NCBI GenBank assembly: GCA_017303475.1
Contig: JAFLBO010000002.1
Location: forward strand, 186,001-250,000
Reading direction: 5' to 3'
Length of the DNA: 64,000 bases
Source of the DNA: Chitinophagales bacterium
GTDB lineage: Bacteria > Bacteroidota > Bacteroidia > Chitinophagales > Saprospiraceae
This document shows, piece after piece, positions 17,206-26,879 of the stretch. The translations under genes and the position numbers were made by a program. Position 1 is the stretch's first letter. Every line of letters begins with the position of its first letter. The notes below the pieces were generated by a model. That model worked only from the letters and a program-made list of their open reading frames with translations, made no database searches and had not been told where the DNA came from.

Positions 17206-19089
17206 TCATGCACTCAATAAGGGCACTTTTACCACAAATTCGTTTTCCCGCTCACCAGCCCAAACTGGTTTTTCAGTGAGCAGGGCATACCTGTTGATGA
17301 TATTGTCGAGTCCGGTTCCGGTAGAGTCTACCTGCTGAGGACGCACTTGCAATTTATTCTGTACAATCAGGTATTCATCTTCTGTAAACACCTCCACTAC
17401 CAAGGGTTCTTTCGCCGACATCCGGTTGTGTTTCACTGCGTTTTCTACCAGTAATTGCAAGGTTAACGGGGCAATTTTATACTTATCCAACACTTCCTCG
17501 GGAAGATTGAGCCTGAGATCAAATTTGCTTTCAAACCTGATTTTAAGTAGAAAGGCATAAGACCGGATGAATTCCAGCTCTGTCCGGAGGGTTACCAGTG
17601 ATTGTTCTTTTTGTTCCAGAATATACCGGTAAGATTTAGACAACTGATCAATAAATTGCTCCGACAAATTGGGATCTACGTGGACAAGCGATGCCAGAAT
17701 ACTGAGACTGTTGAACAGAAAGTGTGGATTAACCTGCGTTTTAAGCAAGGCTATTTCATTTATAAGCTGTTGTTTTTCAAGATTTTGTGCCTTGTTTTCA
17801 TAGTGCTGGGAGTACTTCCTGAAATACAGCATACGACTCCATACTCCAATGGCAATGGTAAGTACCAATAAACCCAGAATAACAAGAATATTGGTGAGCC
17901 GGTCTTTCTTCCGCACTTCTTCGCGGTGCAGCACTTCCATTTTCAGTTTTTCTTCTTCACGCCCCAGGCTATCAGCCATCACCTGTTTGGCAAATTCCAT
18001 TTGTTCCAGGCGCATGCTGGTTTCTTCTTTGTGGAGGCTGTCGTTGTACTGCATAAATTTTTCATACCACTCCAATGCTTCGCGGTTATCGCCCAGACCT
18101 TTATGCGCCTCGTACAGACAGTTACATTGGTTTCGGATCTGCATGATGGCGCCAATTTCTTCACCAATAACCAGACCTTTTTGGCACCATTTCATGGCCT
18201 GGGTGTATTGCCTGGTATTCAACAGCAGCGAACCCAAACTGTAATAGGCATTAGACAAGCCCAGTTTATCGTCCAGTTTTTGTTGGATGTCCAGACATTT
18301 TTCAAAATACTCCCTGGCCTTGTCGTATTCTTTGGTGTCTTTGTAAATCAGTCCAATATTGTTGTACATCAGACCAATTCCGCGCAGATCGTTGATTTTG
18401 AAGCGGAGTTCCAGGCTTTTTTGATATTCTTCCAATGCCCTGGCGTATTGCTTTTGACCGTAATAAGCAGCCCCTATGTTGTTATAAGCCAGTGCCTGGC
18501 CGTAAACATCCTTGGTTTCCACAGCGAGATCGTAAGCCTGGCGAAAATATCCCATCGCCTGGTTGTGGCTTCCGTGATCATTGTACAGAAGTCCGAGGTT
18601 ATTGTAGGCGGCAGAAAGAATTTCCTTGTTTTGGAGTTGATGACCTATTTCCAGGTATTTCTGGTAAAAGCCCAGAGCTTTTTGGATATCGCCTTGTTCC
18701 CTGTAGATCAGCCCGACATTGTTGTAGATGGAGGCAGCGGCTTTGAGTTCACCTACCTGTTGAAGAATACTCAGTGAATTTTGGTAATAATTCAAGGCAT
18801 GAGCATATTCACCTTTCACATGGTGTGTGGCGCCGAGCGTATTGAATGCTTTGCCTTGCCAGGCCAGATTGCCAATTGACCGTGCGTAATCCATTCCCAA
18901 ACGAGCCAGCATGGCAGTGGAATCCGGATTACTGTACATTTTGCTCCAGGCATATCCTTGTAAAGCCTTCAATCGGGATGTGTCAGGAAGGGAGTGATTG
19001 TTCCAGACATGCCAAAGGCTATCCGGGTCAGACTGGGCTGCTGTACGGAAAAACAGGCAGAGGAAAATGTATAAAAAGATGGATCTCAT
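17206..19089 (-). CDS. TPR-containing LytS-type sensor histidine kinase
   Basis: Read from ATG at 19089 (MRSIFLYIFLCLFFRTAAQ), which gives a clean signal peptide; the upstream in-frame ATG at 19140 would bury it. The 627-residue product has about seven periplasmic TPRs (residues ~45-340), a coiled coil, one membrane helix (~395-415) and a His_kinase domain with His ~456 in QVNPHFLFNSLSILASL. It ends with VENAVKHN and STGTGLDNI. The partner is almost certainly the LytTR regulator encoded 118 bp downstream. TPR input suggests sensing of a protein or cell-surface state rather than a small ligand, but that is inference. It is a close paralog of the kinase at 6866-8773. Confidence 0.93.
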   Translation of the reverse strand: MRSIFLYIFLCLFFRTAAQSDPDSLWHVWNNHSLPDTSRLKALQGYAWSKMYSNPDSTAMLARLGMDYARSIGNLAWQGKAFNTLGATHHVKGEYAHALNYYQNSLSILQQVGELKAAASIYNNVGLIYREQGDIQKALGFYQKYLEIGHQLQNKEILSAAYNNLGLLYNDHGSHNQAMGYFRQAYDLAVETKDVYGQALAYNNIGAAYYGQKQYARALEEYQKSLELRFKINDLRGIGLMYNNIGLIYKDTKEYDKAREYFEKCLDIQQKLDDKLGLSNAYYSLGSLLLNTRQYTQAMKWCQKGLVIGEEIGAIMQIRNQCNCLYEAHKGLGDNREALEWYEKFMQYNDSLHKEETSMRLEQMEFAKQVMADSLGREEEKLKMEVLHREEVRKKDRLTNILVILGLLVLTIAIGVWSRMLYFRKYSQHYENKAQNLEKQQLINEIALLKTQVNPHFLFNSLSILASLVHVDPNLSEQFIDQLSKSYRYILEQKEQSLVTLRTELEFIRSYAFLLKIRFESKFDLRLNLPEEVLDKYKIAPLTLQLLVENAVKHNRMSAKEPLVVEVFTEDEYLIVQNKLQVRPQQVDSTGTGLDNIINRYALLTEKPVWAGERENEFVVKVPLLSA

Positions 19090-19242
19090 GGACCAGCCTG
19101 AGGAGAAAGTTGATTTGGGAAATGCCTGAATACCTGGCAAATATGGCCATTTCCTGCTTTATTGGAGTGCCAACCTTACTGAATGCCCCGAATCGGGTGA
19201 CGAATCACCAAAAAAGAGTTCCCAATCATAGACAGCTCTTTC

Positions 19243-19250
19243 TATATTTG
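19243..19250 (+). promoter_or_regulatory. Candidate -7 promoter box TATATTTG
   Basis: TATATTTG fits the Bacteroidota -7 consensus TAnnTTTG and stands 35 bp before the DUF1624 start codon. No convincing -33 TTTG is present at the right distance (TTCCC is found there), so support is partial. Confidence 0.45.
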
Positions 19251-19285
19251 GGTCGCACAAATGAACGAAAACCCGCCCTATTGCT

Positions 19286-20485
19286 ATGCCTAACTCTACA
19301 AAAAGCAGGATTGAATCCATTGACATTCTTCGTGGCCTGGTGATGGTCATTATGGCACTGGATCATGTTCGGGATTTTTTCCATATCAATGCCTTCACAG
19401 TTGATCCACTGGATCCTGCCGTTACTACAGCAGGGCAATATTTTACCCGCTGGGTCACGCATTTATGTGCACCTGTGTTCATTTTTCTCTCCGGAGTGTC
19501 TATTTATTTGCAGCATCAGCGCAAATCCAACCGCGAGCTGGGGGTATTTCTACTAAAAAGGGGTGGATGGTTTATTCTGGCAGAATGGACCATAGTAGCA
19601 TTTGGCTGGACCTTCCTTCCTCCTTTTGTGCTATTGCCGTTTATGGTCATTTGGGCCATAGGTATCAGCATGGTATTGCTGGGTCTGATGATTTTGGCCA
19701 ATTTCCCTTACAAAGCCATCCTTTCCATTGGAATTGTCATAGTATTAGGACACAATTTACTCAATATTCCGGAATCGGCACCAGGATTTAGTCCTGGGTT
19801 TCTCTGGGATTTGTTGCATACGGGAGTGTTTAAACCCTACACTTTGCCATGGGGCAGCACTATTCTTATCGCTTATCCATTTCTGGCCTGGACCGGCTTG
19901 ATGTGTTTAGGCTATGCTTTCGGGATTTTTTATTCCGGGCGATTTTCGGCGGCTAAACGTCAGCGGATTCTGGTGGGTATTGGTATCGGACTTATCCTGT
20001 TTTTTGTGTTGCTGCGTACCTGGAATTGGTACGGCGATCCTGCCCATTGGGCTGAGCAGCGCAATTTGTTCCGTTCCTTTTTGTCGTTCCTGAATGTTAC
20101 CAAATACCCGCCATCATTGCTGTATATGAGTATTACTATGGGGCTTTCGCTGTTGTTGCTGGCGTTTATGGAACGCTTTAAAAACCGATTTACAGGTTGG
20201 ATGGTCGTTTATGGTCGCACAGCCTTCTTTTATTATTTATTGCATATTTATCTGATTCATATCCTGGCCGCTGTTTACTTCTTTGCCAGAGGCAGCGAAA
20301 TGAGCCAGGCACTTGAGTCGTTGCCGCAATTGCCTTTTATGTTTGTAATTCCTGGCCAGGGCTTGAGCCTGGAATGGGTGTATGTTGTTTGGCTGTTTGT
20401 AGTCATTTCCCTTTATCCGCTTTGCAGGTGGTACGACCAGTATAAATCCCGGCATAGGGAAAAGTGGTGGTTGCAGTATATCTGA
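19286..20485 (+). CDS. DUF1624/heparan N-acetyltransferase-like membrane protein
   Basis: The 399-residue protein has about ten hydrophobic helices. Its N-terminal signature RIESIDILRGLVMVIMALDH, followed by VRDFFH, is typical of the DUF1624 / HGSNAT catalytic family. By family knowledge these are membrane acyltransferases that move acetyl groups onto extracytoplasmic sugars, but bacterial members are mostly uncharacterised. The start codon is the first ATG after a TATATTTG promoter box. The gene is divergent from the TPR kinase and is followed by a 707-bp gap containing a repeat element. No partner gene is adjacent. Confidence 0.88.
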   Translation: MPNSTKSRIESIDILRGLVMVIMALDHVRDFFHINAFTVDPLDPAVTTAGQYFTRWVTHLCAPVFIFLSGVSIYLQHQRKSNRELGVFLLKRGGWFILAEWTIVAFGWTFLPPFVLLPFMVIWAIGISMVLLGLMILANFPYKAILSIGIVIVLGHNLLNIPESAPGFSPGFLWDLLHTGVFKPYTLPWGSTILIAYPFLAWTGLMCLGYAFGIFYSGRFSAAKRQRILVGIGIGLILFFVLLRTWNWYGDPAHWAEQRNLFRSFLSFLNVTKYPPSLLYMSITMGLSLLLLAFMERFKNRFTGWMVVYGRTAFFYYLLHIYLIHILAAVYFFARGSEMSQALESLPQLPFMFVIPGQGLSLEWVYVVWLFVVISLYPLCRWYDQYKSRHREKWWLQYI

Positions 20486-20497
20486 TGCTGTTTTCCC

Positions 20498-20995
20498 AAC
20501 CTCGTAGGTTTTAAAACCTATGGTATGTACACAAGTTGATTTAAGGGGCAGCGCCCCGGAAATATTTGTAGCCATAAAATGGATTTAAGGAGCGGAGGTG
20601 CAGCGCACCGGCATCATTTGGCAATCTCGTAGACAAGAAGTGGTGAGATAATTGGTTAATCATGGCGGGTAATTTGCCATTAGTTCACCAGCTTGGCATT
20701 GTTACTTTTCTTTTTGCTTGCCCAAAAAGAAAAGTAACCAAAAGAAAAAGGGCAGTCTTTCCGGCAAAGCCAACGACCTACGGGGATTGCGCTGCTTTTT
20801 AACCGCAGGCCGTCGTATTTAGGAACATCGTGCTGTACCGCCGGTTAAAAAGAAGGCGCTCCCTCCTTACGTCGGGACCATCCCCTTCGGTCGGGCTTGC
20901 CTCGCAGACGGCGGGGGCCTGAGCATGGGATTGGTGCGGAGCTAAAACTCATGATACTTGTGTACATACCGTAGGTTTTAAAAACCTACGAGGTT
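20498..20995. mobile_element. ~498-bp non-coding element with ~39-bp inverted ends
   Basis: The left end 20498-20536 (AACCTCGTAGG... to ...TACACAAGT) and right end 20956-20995 are inverted repeats differing by one indel and one substitution. Inside are a hairpin with 15-bp perfect stem (GTTACTTTTCTTTTT, 20701-20715 with 20724-20738), a stem CTTTTTAACCG (20795-20805 with 20842-20852), and GC-rich repeats around 20545 and 20600. There is no credible coding frame. It could be a non-autonomous mobile element, or a nest of smaller dispersed repeats. TIRs of this length are unusual for pure terminators. Confidence 0.6.
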
Positions 20996-21016
20996 GCGGA
21001 AAATAACGAGATCAAC

Positions 21017-21032
21017 TGTCCGAAATCGGACA
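21017..21032. promoter_or_regulatory. Palindromic operator TGTCCGAAATCGGACA
   Basis: A perfect 7-bp inverted repeat with AA centre, 160 bp upstream of the MacA-like adaptor start. It is identical to the core at 6598-6613. TGGCACAGG, resembling a sigma54 -24 element, follows at 21108, 75 bp downstream; the -12 part (TCTCT) is poor. A second small inverted repeat (GTTCGCCCGCGAAC) follows directly. Confidence 0.65.
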
Positions 21033-21192
21033 CCTGCGTTCGCCCGCGAACGAAACAAGAAAGACAAAAAAACACCAAAAACATTGATAGTCAATTATTT
21101 AAACAATTGGCACAGGCTTCTCTATCTTACTGGTACAAGACAATGCATAAACCCTAGTGGTGAACCCCAAATCATAAATCGAATTTGTACCT

Positions 21193-22437
21193 ATGGATCG
21201 TCCCATCAAGAAAAAAACATTTACTCCGCAACGCATAGCGTTGGGTGTCGGCATTATAGCCTTCCTGATTTTTGCTGTGAATACCCTGCTGAACGGCAGC
21301 CAAAGCAGTCTGAACGTAAATCGGGAAAAAATCACGGTATCTCAGGTTACCCGCGGGGTATTTGATGAGTTCATTGTTGTAACAGGCGTGGTACAACCAC
21401 TTAAAACCTATCAGCTCGATGCGATTGAGGGTGGTTATGTAGCTCAAAAACTGCTGGATGGCGGCGCCACTGTTAAGCAGGGCGACCTCATTCTCAAACT
21501 GGAAAACCAACGTTTGATGCTGGATTTCGTAAACCGGGAAACCGAGATGTACGACCTGATCAACAATCTGGAAAACACACGCCTGCGTTTGCGTCAGGAT
21601 AAATTCACCCTGCGCAAAACCTTGTCGGAACTGGATTTCCAGATCCAGCAAGCCAAAAACGAGTACGACCGCAACAACAAATTGTACAACGACAGAGTCA
21701 TTTCCCAACAGGAATGGGAGAAAAGTAAAAACACCTATGAGCGCCTTACCCAGCAGCGCGACATTGAAGTGGAGAACCAAAAATTCCAGGAAGAAAACAG
21801 CATTGTGCAAATCAAACAGCTGGAAGGCACGCTGGAACGCACCAAACTCAACCTGTCTATGATGAAAGAAAACCTGGCCAACCTGAGCGTTCGCGCACCA
21901 GTGTCGGGCTTGCTTTCAAGAGTTGATGTGGAGATTGGCGCAAGTATTACAGCCGGTCAGAACATCGGCCAGATTGATGATCTAAACGGGTTCAAAATGC
22001 GGGTTGAAGTGGATGAGCACTACATCTCCCGAATCTTTCCCGGACTCGAAGGGTCCTTCGAATTCAATGGCAAGACCGTAAAACTGATTGTATCCAAAGT
22101 ATTCCCCGAAGTGCGCAATGGCCGTTTTGATGTAGATATGGTGTTCGATAAAATTCCCGACGGTGTACGCAGGGGGCAGTCGGTACCTGTTCGACTTCAA
22201 CTGGGCAAACCAGCAGATGCTACTTTGTTGGCTACTGGCGGTTTCTTTTCCGACACTGGCGGCAACTGGGTGTATGTTCTGAGCGCGGATGGCGCTAAGG
22301 CTTCCAAAAGAAACATCTCGCTGGGTAGGAAAAACCCACAGTTTTATGAAGTACTCAGCGGACTCGAACCTGGCGAACAGGTAATCACTTCCAGCTATGA
22401 GAACTTTGGCGACAAAGACGTGCTAAACCTTCAATAA
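21193..22437 (+). CDS. MacA/HlyD-type periplasmic adaptor
   Basis: The 414-residue protein has a cytosolic N-terminus, a membrane helix (~residues 14-34), a split lipoyl-like domain (YVAQKLLDGGATVKQGDLIL; later LSVRAPVSGLLSRVDVE), a long coiled-coil hairpin (~100-225) and beta-barrel/membrane-proximal domains (~260-410). It belongs to the membrane-fusion proteins that link an inner-membrane ABC transporter to an outer-membrane channel. The ABC ATPase gene follows 27 bp later, so this is the lead gene of the export operon. No TolC-like gene is seen in the window. The TGTCCG palindrome 160 bp upstream suggests control by the sigma54-type regulator at 33.8 kb. Confidence 0.92.
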   Translation: MDRPIKKKTFTPQRIALGVGIIAFLIFAVNTLLNGSQSSLNVNREKITVSQVTRGVFDEFIVVTGVVQPLKTYQLDAIEGGYVAQKLLDGGATVKQGDLILKLENQRLMLDFVNRETEMYDLINNLENTRLRLRQDKFTLRKTLSELDFQIQQAKNEYDRNNKLYNDRVISQQEWEKSKNTYERLTQQRDIEVENQKFQEENSIVQIKQLEGTLERTKLNLSMMKENLANLSVRAPVSGLLSRVDVEIGASITAGQNIGQIDDLNGFKMRVEVDEHYISRIFPGLEGSFEFNGKTVKLIVSKVFPEVRNGRFDVDMVFDKIPDGVRRGQSVPVRLQLGKPADATLLATGGFFSDTGGNWVYVLSADGAKASKRNISLGRKNPQFYEVLSGLEPGEQVITSSYENFGDKDVLNLQ

Positions 22438-22464
22438 CCCTCTAACACATCAAAAATCCTTTCC

Positions 22465-23142
22465 ATGATAAAGACTGTTAATCTGCACAAACTCTTTACC
22501 ACCGACGAGGTTGAAACAACCGCCCTCAACGGCGTAAGCATAGAAATTCAGCCCGGCGAATTTGTGGCCATGATGGGCCCATCTGGCTGTGGCAAGTCTA
22601 CCCTGCTCAATATTTTGGGTTTGTTAGACAACCCTTCAGAAGGAGAATACTATTTCTTCGGCACAGAAGTGGCCAAAATGAGCGAACGTAACCGTGCCAA
22701 CCTGCGCAAAGGCAATATTGGCTTCGTATTCCAGTCGTTCAACCTCATTGATGAGTTGAGCGTATATGAAAATGTAGAATTGCCGCTGCTCTACATGAAA
22801 ACACCTGCTGCAGAACGCAAAAAGAAGGTAGAAGCACAGCTGGAACGCATGAACATCATGCACCGCCGCAACCACTTTCCGCAGCAACTTTCCGGAGGTC
22901 AGCAACAGCGCGTAGCCATCGCCCGCGCCGTAGTGGCAGAACCCAAAGTGATCCTCGCCGACGAACCTACCGGTAACCTCGACTCCACCAATGGCCTGGA
23001 AGTAATGAACCTGCTCACCCAACTCAATCAGGGCGGCACCACCATTGTGATGGTAACCCACTCCCCGCACGATGCCGGCTTTGCACACCGCGTCATCAAC
23101 CTTTTCGACGGACGAGTGGTAACAGAGAATTTCCATGTGTGA
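22465..23142 (+). CDS. ABC transporter ATPase, LolD/MacB type (1)
   Basis: The 225-residue ATPase has Walker [10 protein letters not shown] (~residues 38-46), Q-loop, signature [14 protein letters not shown] (~138-151), Walker [14 protein letters not shown], and H-loop VTHSPHD. These features and the short length place it with LolD/MacB ATPases that power FtsX-type permeases. It follows the adaptor gene by 27 bp. Its TGA stop is directly followed by the heptamer array at 23143. The second ATPase gene, 430 bp away, is a paralog; which permeases each one drives is not shown by the sequence. Confidence 0.95.
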   Translation: MIKTVNLHKLFTTDEVETTALNGVSIEIQPGEFVAMMGPSGCGKSTLLNILGLLDNPSEGEYYFFGTEVAKMSERNRANLRKGNIGFVFQSFNLIDELSVYENVELPLLYMKTPAAERKKKVEAQLERMNIMHRRNHFPQQLSGGQQQRVAIARAVVAEPKVILADEPTGNLDSTNGLEVMNLLTQLNQGGTTIVMVTHSPHDAGFAHRVINLFDGRVVTENFHV

Positions 23143-23244
23143 TGGACGGTGGACGGTGGACGGTGGACGGTGGACGGTGGACGGTGGACGGTGGACGGTG
23201 GACGGTGGACGGTGGACGGTGGACGGTGGACGGTGGACGGTGGA
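23143..23244. repeat. Perfect TGGACGG heptamer tandem array (locus C)
   Basis: Fourteen perfect tandem copies of TGGACGG plus TGGA start at the base after the TGA stop of the ATPase gene. Unlike the other loci it has no inverted arm and no core. Perfect identity implies recent expansion or active homogenisation. Confidence 0.92.
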
Positions 23245-23302
23245 AAAACTTAGCCAAATGATTGATTTACAAACAAAAGGACCAATTTTTCTGGCATAAA
23301 AA

Positions 23303-23513
23303 GGGGCTAAAGCCCCTGAATTCTTATTCAACTGCAACCCCGCCCTGAAGGGCGGGGCAAACTCCATAATAATCATCACCAAAACACCAAAACACTAAAA
23401 CACCAAACCCTCAAACACTAAAACACTCAGGGGCCAACCAGTTGCCAGTATCACATAACCACCTGAAGAGCAGCTGTTATTATCCAAAATCCTGGTAGCC
23501 TGGTTGGCGCCCC
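23303..23513. repeat. Cluster of intergenic hairpins between the two ATPase genes
   Basis: Contains GGGGCTAAAGCCCC (23303-23316), the hairpin CCCCGCCCT-GA-AGGGCGGGG (23338-23357), an ACACCAAAAC/ACACTAAAAC tract (~23378-23430), and a stem AGGGGCCAACCAG.TGCCAG (23429-23448) pairing with 23492-23513. No gene was recognised between 23143 and 23570. The hairpins may terminate or attenuate transcription inside the export gene cluster. Confidence 0.6.
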
Positions 23514-23570
23514 AAGTCACAAAGTGGGCGAAGCCCAACCAAAAAAACCCTTTAGGGGTGACATTTTTGT

Positions 23571-24266
23571 ATGATAGAGTTAAAAAACATTGAACGATAC
23601 TATCCCACCGGAGCCGTTAAAACCTACGTACTCCGATACATCAATGCGCACATTGCTGAAGGGGAATTTGTCAGCATCATGGGCCCCAGCGGATCCGGGA
23701 AAAGCACCTTGCTGCACATCCTGGGTATGCTTGACGAACCCACCGACGGGGAATACTGGTTCCTCGGAGAAGGTGTGCACAAGTTCAACGAACGCCGTCG
23801 CACCGAAATGTACCGGGAATACATTGGTTTTGTATTCCAGGCGTATCACCTGATAGACGACCTGACAGTGTACGAAAACCTGGAAACGCCTCTAATGTAC
23901 AAAAAGGTGCCCTCGGGAGAACGCAAAAGTCGCATTGCAGATATCCTCGACCGCTTCAACATGGTGGCCAAGAAGGATCTGTTTCCCAACCAGTTATCGG
24001 GTGGTCAGCAGCAGTTAGTAGGAATAGCCCGTGCCTTGATCGGAAGGCCAAAGTTGATTCTGGCCGATGAGCCAACCGGCAATCTGCAAAGTCCGCAGGC
24101 CAAAGAAATCATGGAAATTTTCAGAACCCTGAATAAGGAGGACGGTGTTACCATCATTCAGGTAACCCACTCCGAAGAAAATGCCAGGTATGGCAACCGT
24201 ATCCTGCACCTGAAAGACGGAAGGGTGGAAAATGAAGAGTTGATTAAAAATGGAGCTTCGTCATGA
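23571..24266 (+). CDS. ABC transporter ATPase, LolD/MacB type (2)
   Basis: The 231-residue ATPase has Walker A GPSGSGKST, signature LSGGQQQLVGIARA, Walker [14 protein letters not shown], and H-loop VTHSEEN. Note Leu where the usual Arg follows LSGGQQQ, and Gln instead of Asp in the D-loop (NLQS versus NLDS); both are mild departures that may lower turnover. It is a paralog of the ATPase at 22465, separated from it by a heptamer array and hairpins. Two FtsX permease genes follow on the same strand, so it is their most likely energy source. Confidence 0.94.
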   Translation: MIELKNIERYYPTGAVKTYVLRYINAHIAEGEFVSIMGPSGSGKSTLLHILGMLDEPTDGEYWFLGEGVHKFNERRRTEMYREYIGFVFQAYHLIDDLTVYENLETPLMYKKVPSGERKSRIADILDRFNMVAKKDLFPNQLSGGQQQLVGIARALIGRPKLILADEPTGNLQSPQAKEIMEIFRTLNKEDGVTIIQVTHSEENARYGNRILHLKDGRVENEELIKNGASS

Positions 24267-24270
24267 GTAT

Positions 24271-24367
24271 TTTTTACCGCTGAGGCGCTGAGGGTTTTAG
24301 TGACGGGGTGACTGGCAGTCACCCCGTCACTAAAACCCTCAGCGCCTCAGCGCCTCAGCGGTAAAAA
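24271..24367. repeat. Long palindrome with 9-bp CGCCTCAGC units
   Basis: The left arm runs TTTTTACCGCTGAGGCGCTG... to GTGACTG, and the right arm mirrors it, with one extra CGCCTCAGC unit. The centre is GTGACTG-G-CAGTCAC near 24308-24322. It fills the gap between the ATPase and permease genes, starting 4 bp after the ATPase stop codon. Confidence 0.85.
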
Positions 24368-24401
24368 TATGACGCTCTCATAAACTGAAAACAAAAACAC
24401 C

Positions 24402-26876
24402 ATGCTATCACATCACCTGTTGCTTGCCCTGCGCAACCTTCGTCGCCGCGCATTCTTTTCTGTCGTCAACATAACCGGATTGGGTGTTGGCTTGGCTACT
24501 TGCTGGCTAATAGGATTGTATGTTTGGCATGAAAAAAGTTTTGACCGGTTTTTTCCTCATGCAGACCGAATCTGTGCTGTAGCGCTGGATTTGAAAATGG
24601 GAGAAGAGGAAGGCAAAACCACCAATACACCACCGCCACTTGGCCCTCGGCTTGCTGCAGATTTTCCGGAAATTGAACTTGCTGCGCGCACCTTTTACCT
24701 GCAGGAAAGCAATGTCCGATTGGAAAAACCCGGACAAGCGCCACTTTCTTTTGCAGAAACAGGCGCCTATGCAGCAGATACTTCCTTTCTGGAATTATTC
24801 GATTTCCCTATGCTGGAAGGCGACCCGGCGACAGCCCTGGATCACTCCCGAAACCTTGTATTGAGTGAAAATGCCGCTCAAAAATATTTTGGAAAAAATT
24901 CCGCCATCGGCCAAACACTTTTGATCAACGACCGGCCCTTTACGGTTTCAGGCGTAGCCAAACAATTGCCGGCAGCATCTACCGTCCAATTTGATTTTTT
25001 GGTTCCAATGGCCGATTTCAAAGTTGTAGAGCGCTTTTCCTGGTCCTGGATTTGGTTGCAGGTAGATACCTGGGTGCGCTTGAGAGAAACGCCTACTCCG
25101 GCTAGCCTCGCTGCCCTGGAAGGCAAATTCCCGGCTATGGTGCGCAAACACGCTCCTGCAGCATTCGAACGCATAGGACAAAATTTTGAAGAACAACTTC
25201 GCAAAGGCGATCGCTGGAATGTGCAACTTTTACCCCTGCCGTCTTTACATCTTGATCATCCAAACCTCAGCAGCCGGCTCAGTACCCTGGGCGACGGAAC
25301 GCAGGTGATGATGTTTGGCATTATTGGCCTGTTGATCCTTATTCTGGCCAGTATGAACTTTATGAACCTGACCACCGCGCGCGCTTCCACCCGCGCCCGC
25401 GAGGTAGGTGTGCGAAAAGCCCTTGGCTCCGACCGCGGTACACTGGTGGGGCAGTTCCTGACAGAATCCATTTTGTACAGCAGTTTAGGCATGGTGCTGG
25501 CCACAGTTCTTGCCGGAGTTAGCCTGCCTCTGTTTAATCAGTTAACCGGACAGGAATTAGGCATCAGTCAGCTTTTTGCCTTGCAAAACCTGGGGCTGGC
25601 AGCAGGATTAACCGTTCTGACCGGCTTATTAGGCGGTTTGTATCCGGCATTTTTCCTATCAAAGTTTCAATCCGGCAAGGTGCTCAAAACGAATGTCGGC
25701 AGCATCAAAGGTGGTCATGCCGGCATCCGGAACGGTCTGGTGGTATTTCAGTTCTCTGCAACCATTGCCCTGATGTTATGCTCCTGGATGGTTTTGCGTC
25801 AGCTTGAGTTTGCCCAAAAGAGTTCTCCGGGTCTAAACCGGGAACACGTATTGATATTACCGGTTCTTCGCAACCTCGAAAATCCAACAGAGGTAGAGTC
25901 TTTCCGCCAGCAAATTTCCCAACTTCCGGAAGTCAGCACGGTTTCCAGGGCCACTTTTTTGCCTTCTTTGGGAAGCTTTGGCGATTTTTACGAACCCGAA
26001 CAAGGCGATCAAAATCATGCAGTTACTTCCAACCTCCTGCTGTCTTCTTACCTGGGCGATACCCGCCTGGTTCCTGCACTAGGTTTGGACATCATCGCCG
26101 GAAGGAATTTTCAGGACGATACCGGACTGGCCGATTCCTGTTCAGTTATTCTGAATGAAGCAGCGGTTCGTGCTATAGGGTGGGAAAATCCTATTGGTAA
26201 ATGGCTGCGTTATCCCGGCAACCAAAACCAACGATTCCAGGTGGTGGGGATCATGCGCGATTTTCACCTGGGTTCGGTGCGCACCGCCATTGAACCGGCC
26301 GCTATTTTCCATCATTCTTCCAATACCTATAAGGTGTACGCTTCCTACCTCGCAGTAAGAATGCATCCAGGAACTGAAAAGACTTGTATTGAAAAAACCG
26401 GAAAACTCTGGGCTACCGCTATTCCGAACGCTCCATTCCAATACGATTTCCTGGATGAATCTTTTGCCAGGATATATCGCTCCGAAGCCAAAATGGGCGC
26501 AGTTCTGAGTGTCTTTACCGGCTTGGCCTTGTTTATTGGCTGTCTGGGATTGTTTGCCCTGGCCGTGTTTACCGCAGAACAAAGAACCAAGGAAATTGGG
26601 GTGCGCAAGGTGCTTGGCGCAAGCGTGGCAAGTGTAACAGCCCTATTGGCCCGCGATTTTATTAAACTGGTGGTCATTGCCATTTTTATAGCCTCCCCGG
26701 TTGCCTACCATTTCATGCATAAATGGCTTTCCAATTTTGCCTATCATGTGGATATTCAACCGTGGATGTTTGTACTAGCGGGTTCAGCCGCCATTGTCAT
26801 TGCGTTCCTCACCGTTAGTTTTCAAAGCATCAAAGCCGCACTGGCAAATCCCGTTCAATCACTTAGAAACGAATAA
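24402..26876 (+). CDS. FtsX/MacB-type ABC transporter permease
   Basis: The 824-residue protein has two FtsX halves. The first membrane helix is at ~19-42 and the first extracytoplasmic domain ~45-290. The coupling motif EVGVRKALGSDRGTLVGQF is followed by helices to ~430. A second extracytoplasmic domain covers ~455-690, then EIGVRKVLGASVASVTALL and three last helices. It ends NPVQSLRNE. It lies 3 bp before the next permease gene and 135 bp after the second ATPase gene, suggesting an operon. The product probably pairs with the next permease and an adjacent ATPase. Substrate unknown; MacB relatives export peptides, lipoproteins or macrolides. Confidence 0.94.
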   Translation: MLSHHLLLALRNLRRRAFFSVVNITGLGVGLATCWLIGLYVWHEKSFDRFFPHADRICAVALDLKMGEEEGKTTNTPPPLGPRLAADFPEIELAARTFYLQESNVRLEKPGQAPLSFAETGAYAADTSFLELFDFPMLEGDPATALDHSRNLVLSENAAQKYFGKNSAIGQTLLINDRPFTVSGVAKQLPAASTVQFDFLVPMADFKVVERFSWSWIWLQVDTWVRLRETPTPASLAALEGKFPAMVRKHAPAAFERIGQNFEEQLRKGDRWNVQLLPLPSLHLDHPNLSSRLSTLGDGTQVMMFGIIGLLILILASMNFMNLTTARASTRAREVGVRKALGSDRGTLVGQFLTESILYSSLGMVLATVLAGVSLPLFNQLTGQELGISQLFALQNLGLAAGLTVLTGLLGGLYPAFFLSKFQSGKVLKTNVGSIKGGHAGIRNGLVVFQFSATIALMLCSWMVLRQLEFAQKSSPGLNREHVLILPVLRNLENPTEVESFRQQISQLPEVSTVSRATFLPSLGSFGDFYEPEQGDQNHAVTSNLLLSSYLGDTRLVPALGLDIIAGRNFQDDTGLADSCSVILNEAAVRAIGWENPIGKWLRYPGNQNQRFQVVGIMRDFHLGSVRTAIEPAAIFHHSSNTYKVYASYLAVRMHPGTEKTCIEKTGKLWATAIPNAPFQYDFLDESFARIYRSEAKMGAVLSVFTGLALFIGCLGLFALAVFTAEQRTKEIGVRKVLGASVASVTALLARDFIKLVVIAIFIASPVAYHFMHKWLSNFAYHVDIQPWMFVLAGSAAIVIAFLTVSFQSIKAALANPVQSLRNE

Positions 26877-26879
26877 GTT

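Noticed and set aside
23143..23244. CRISPR-like or coding repeat
   Set aside because: The units are 7 bp, contiguous and without spacers, so it is a simple tandem array; reading frames through it on the minus strand are by-products.
22636..23382. 248-residue minus-strand reading frame
   Set aside because: It lies antisense to a clear ABC ATPase and includes the heptamer array as a repetitive peptide.
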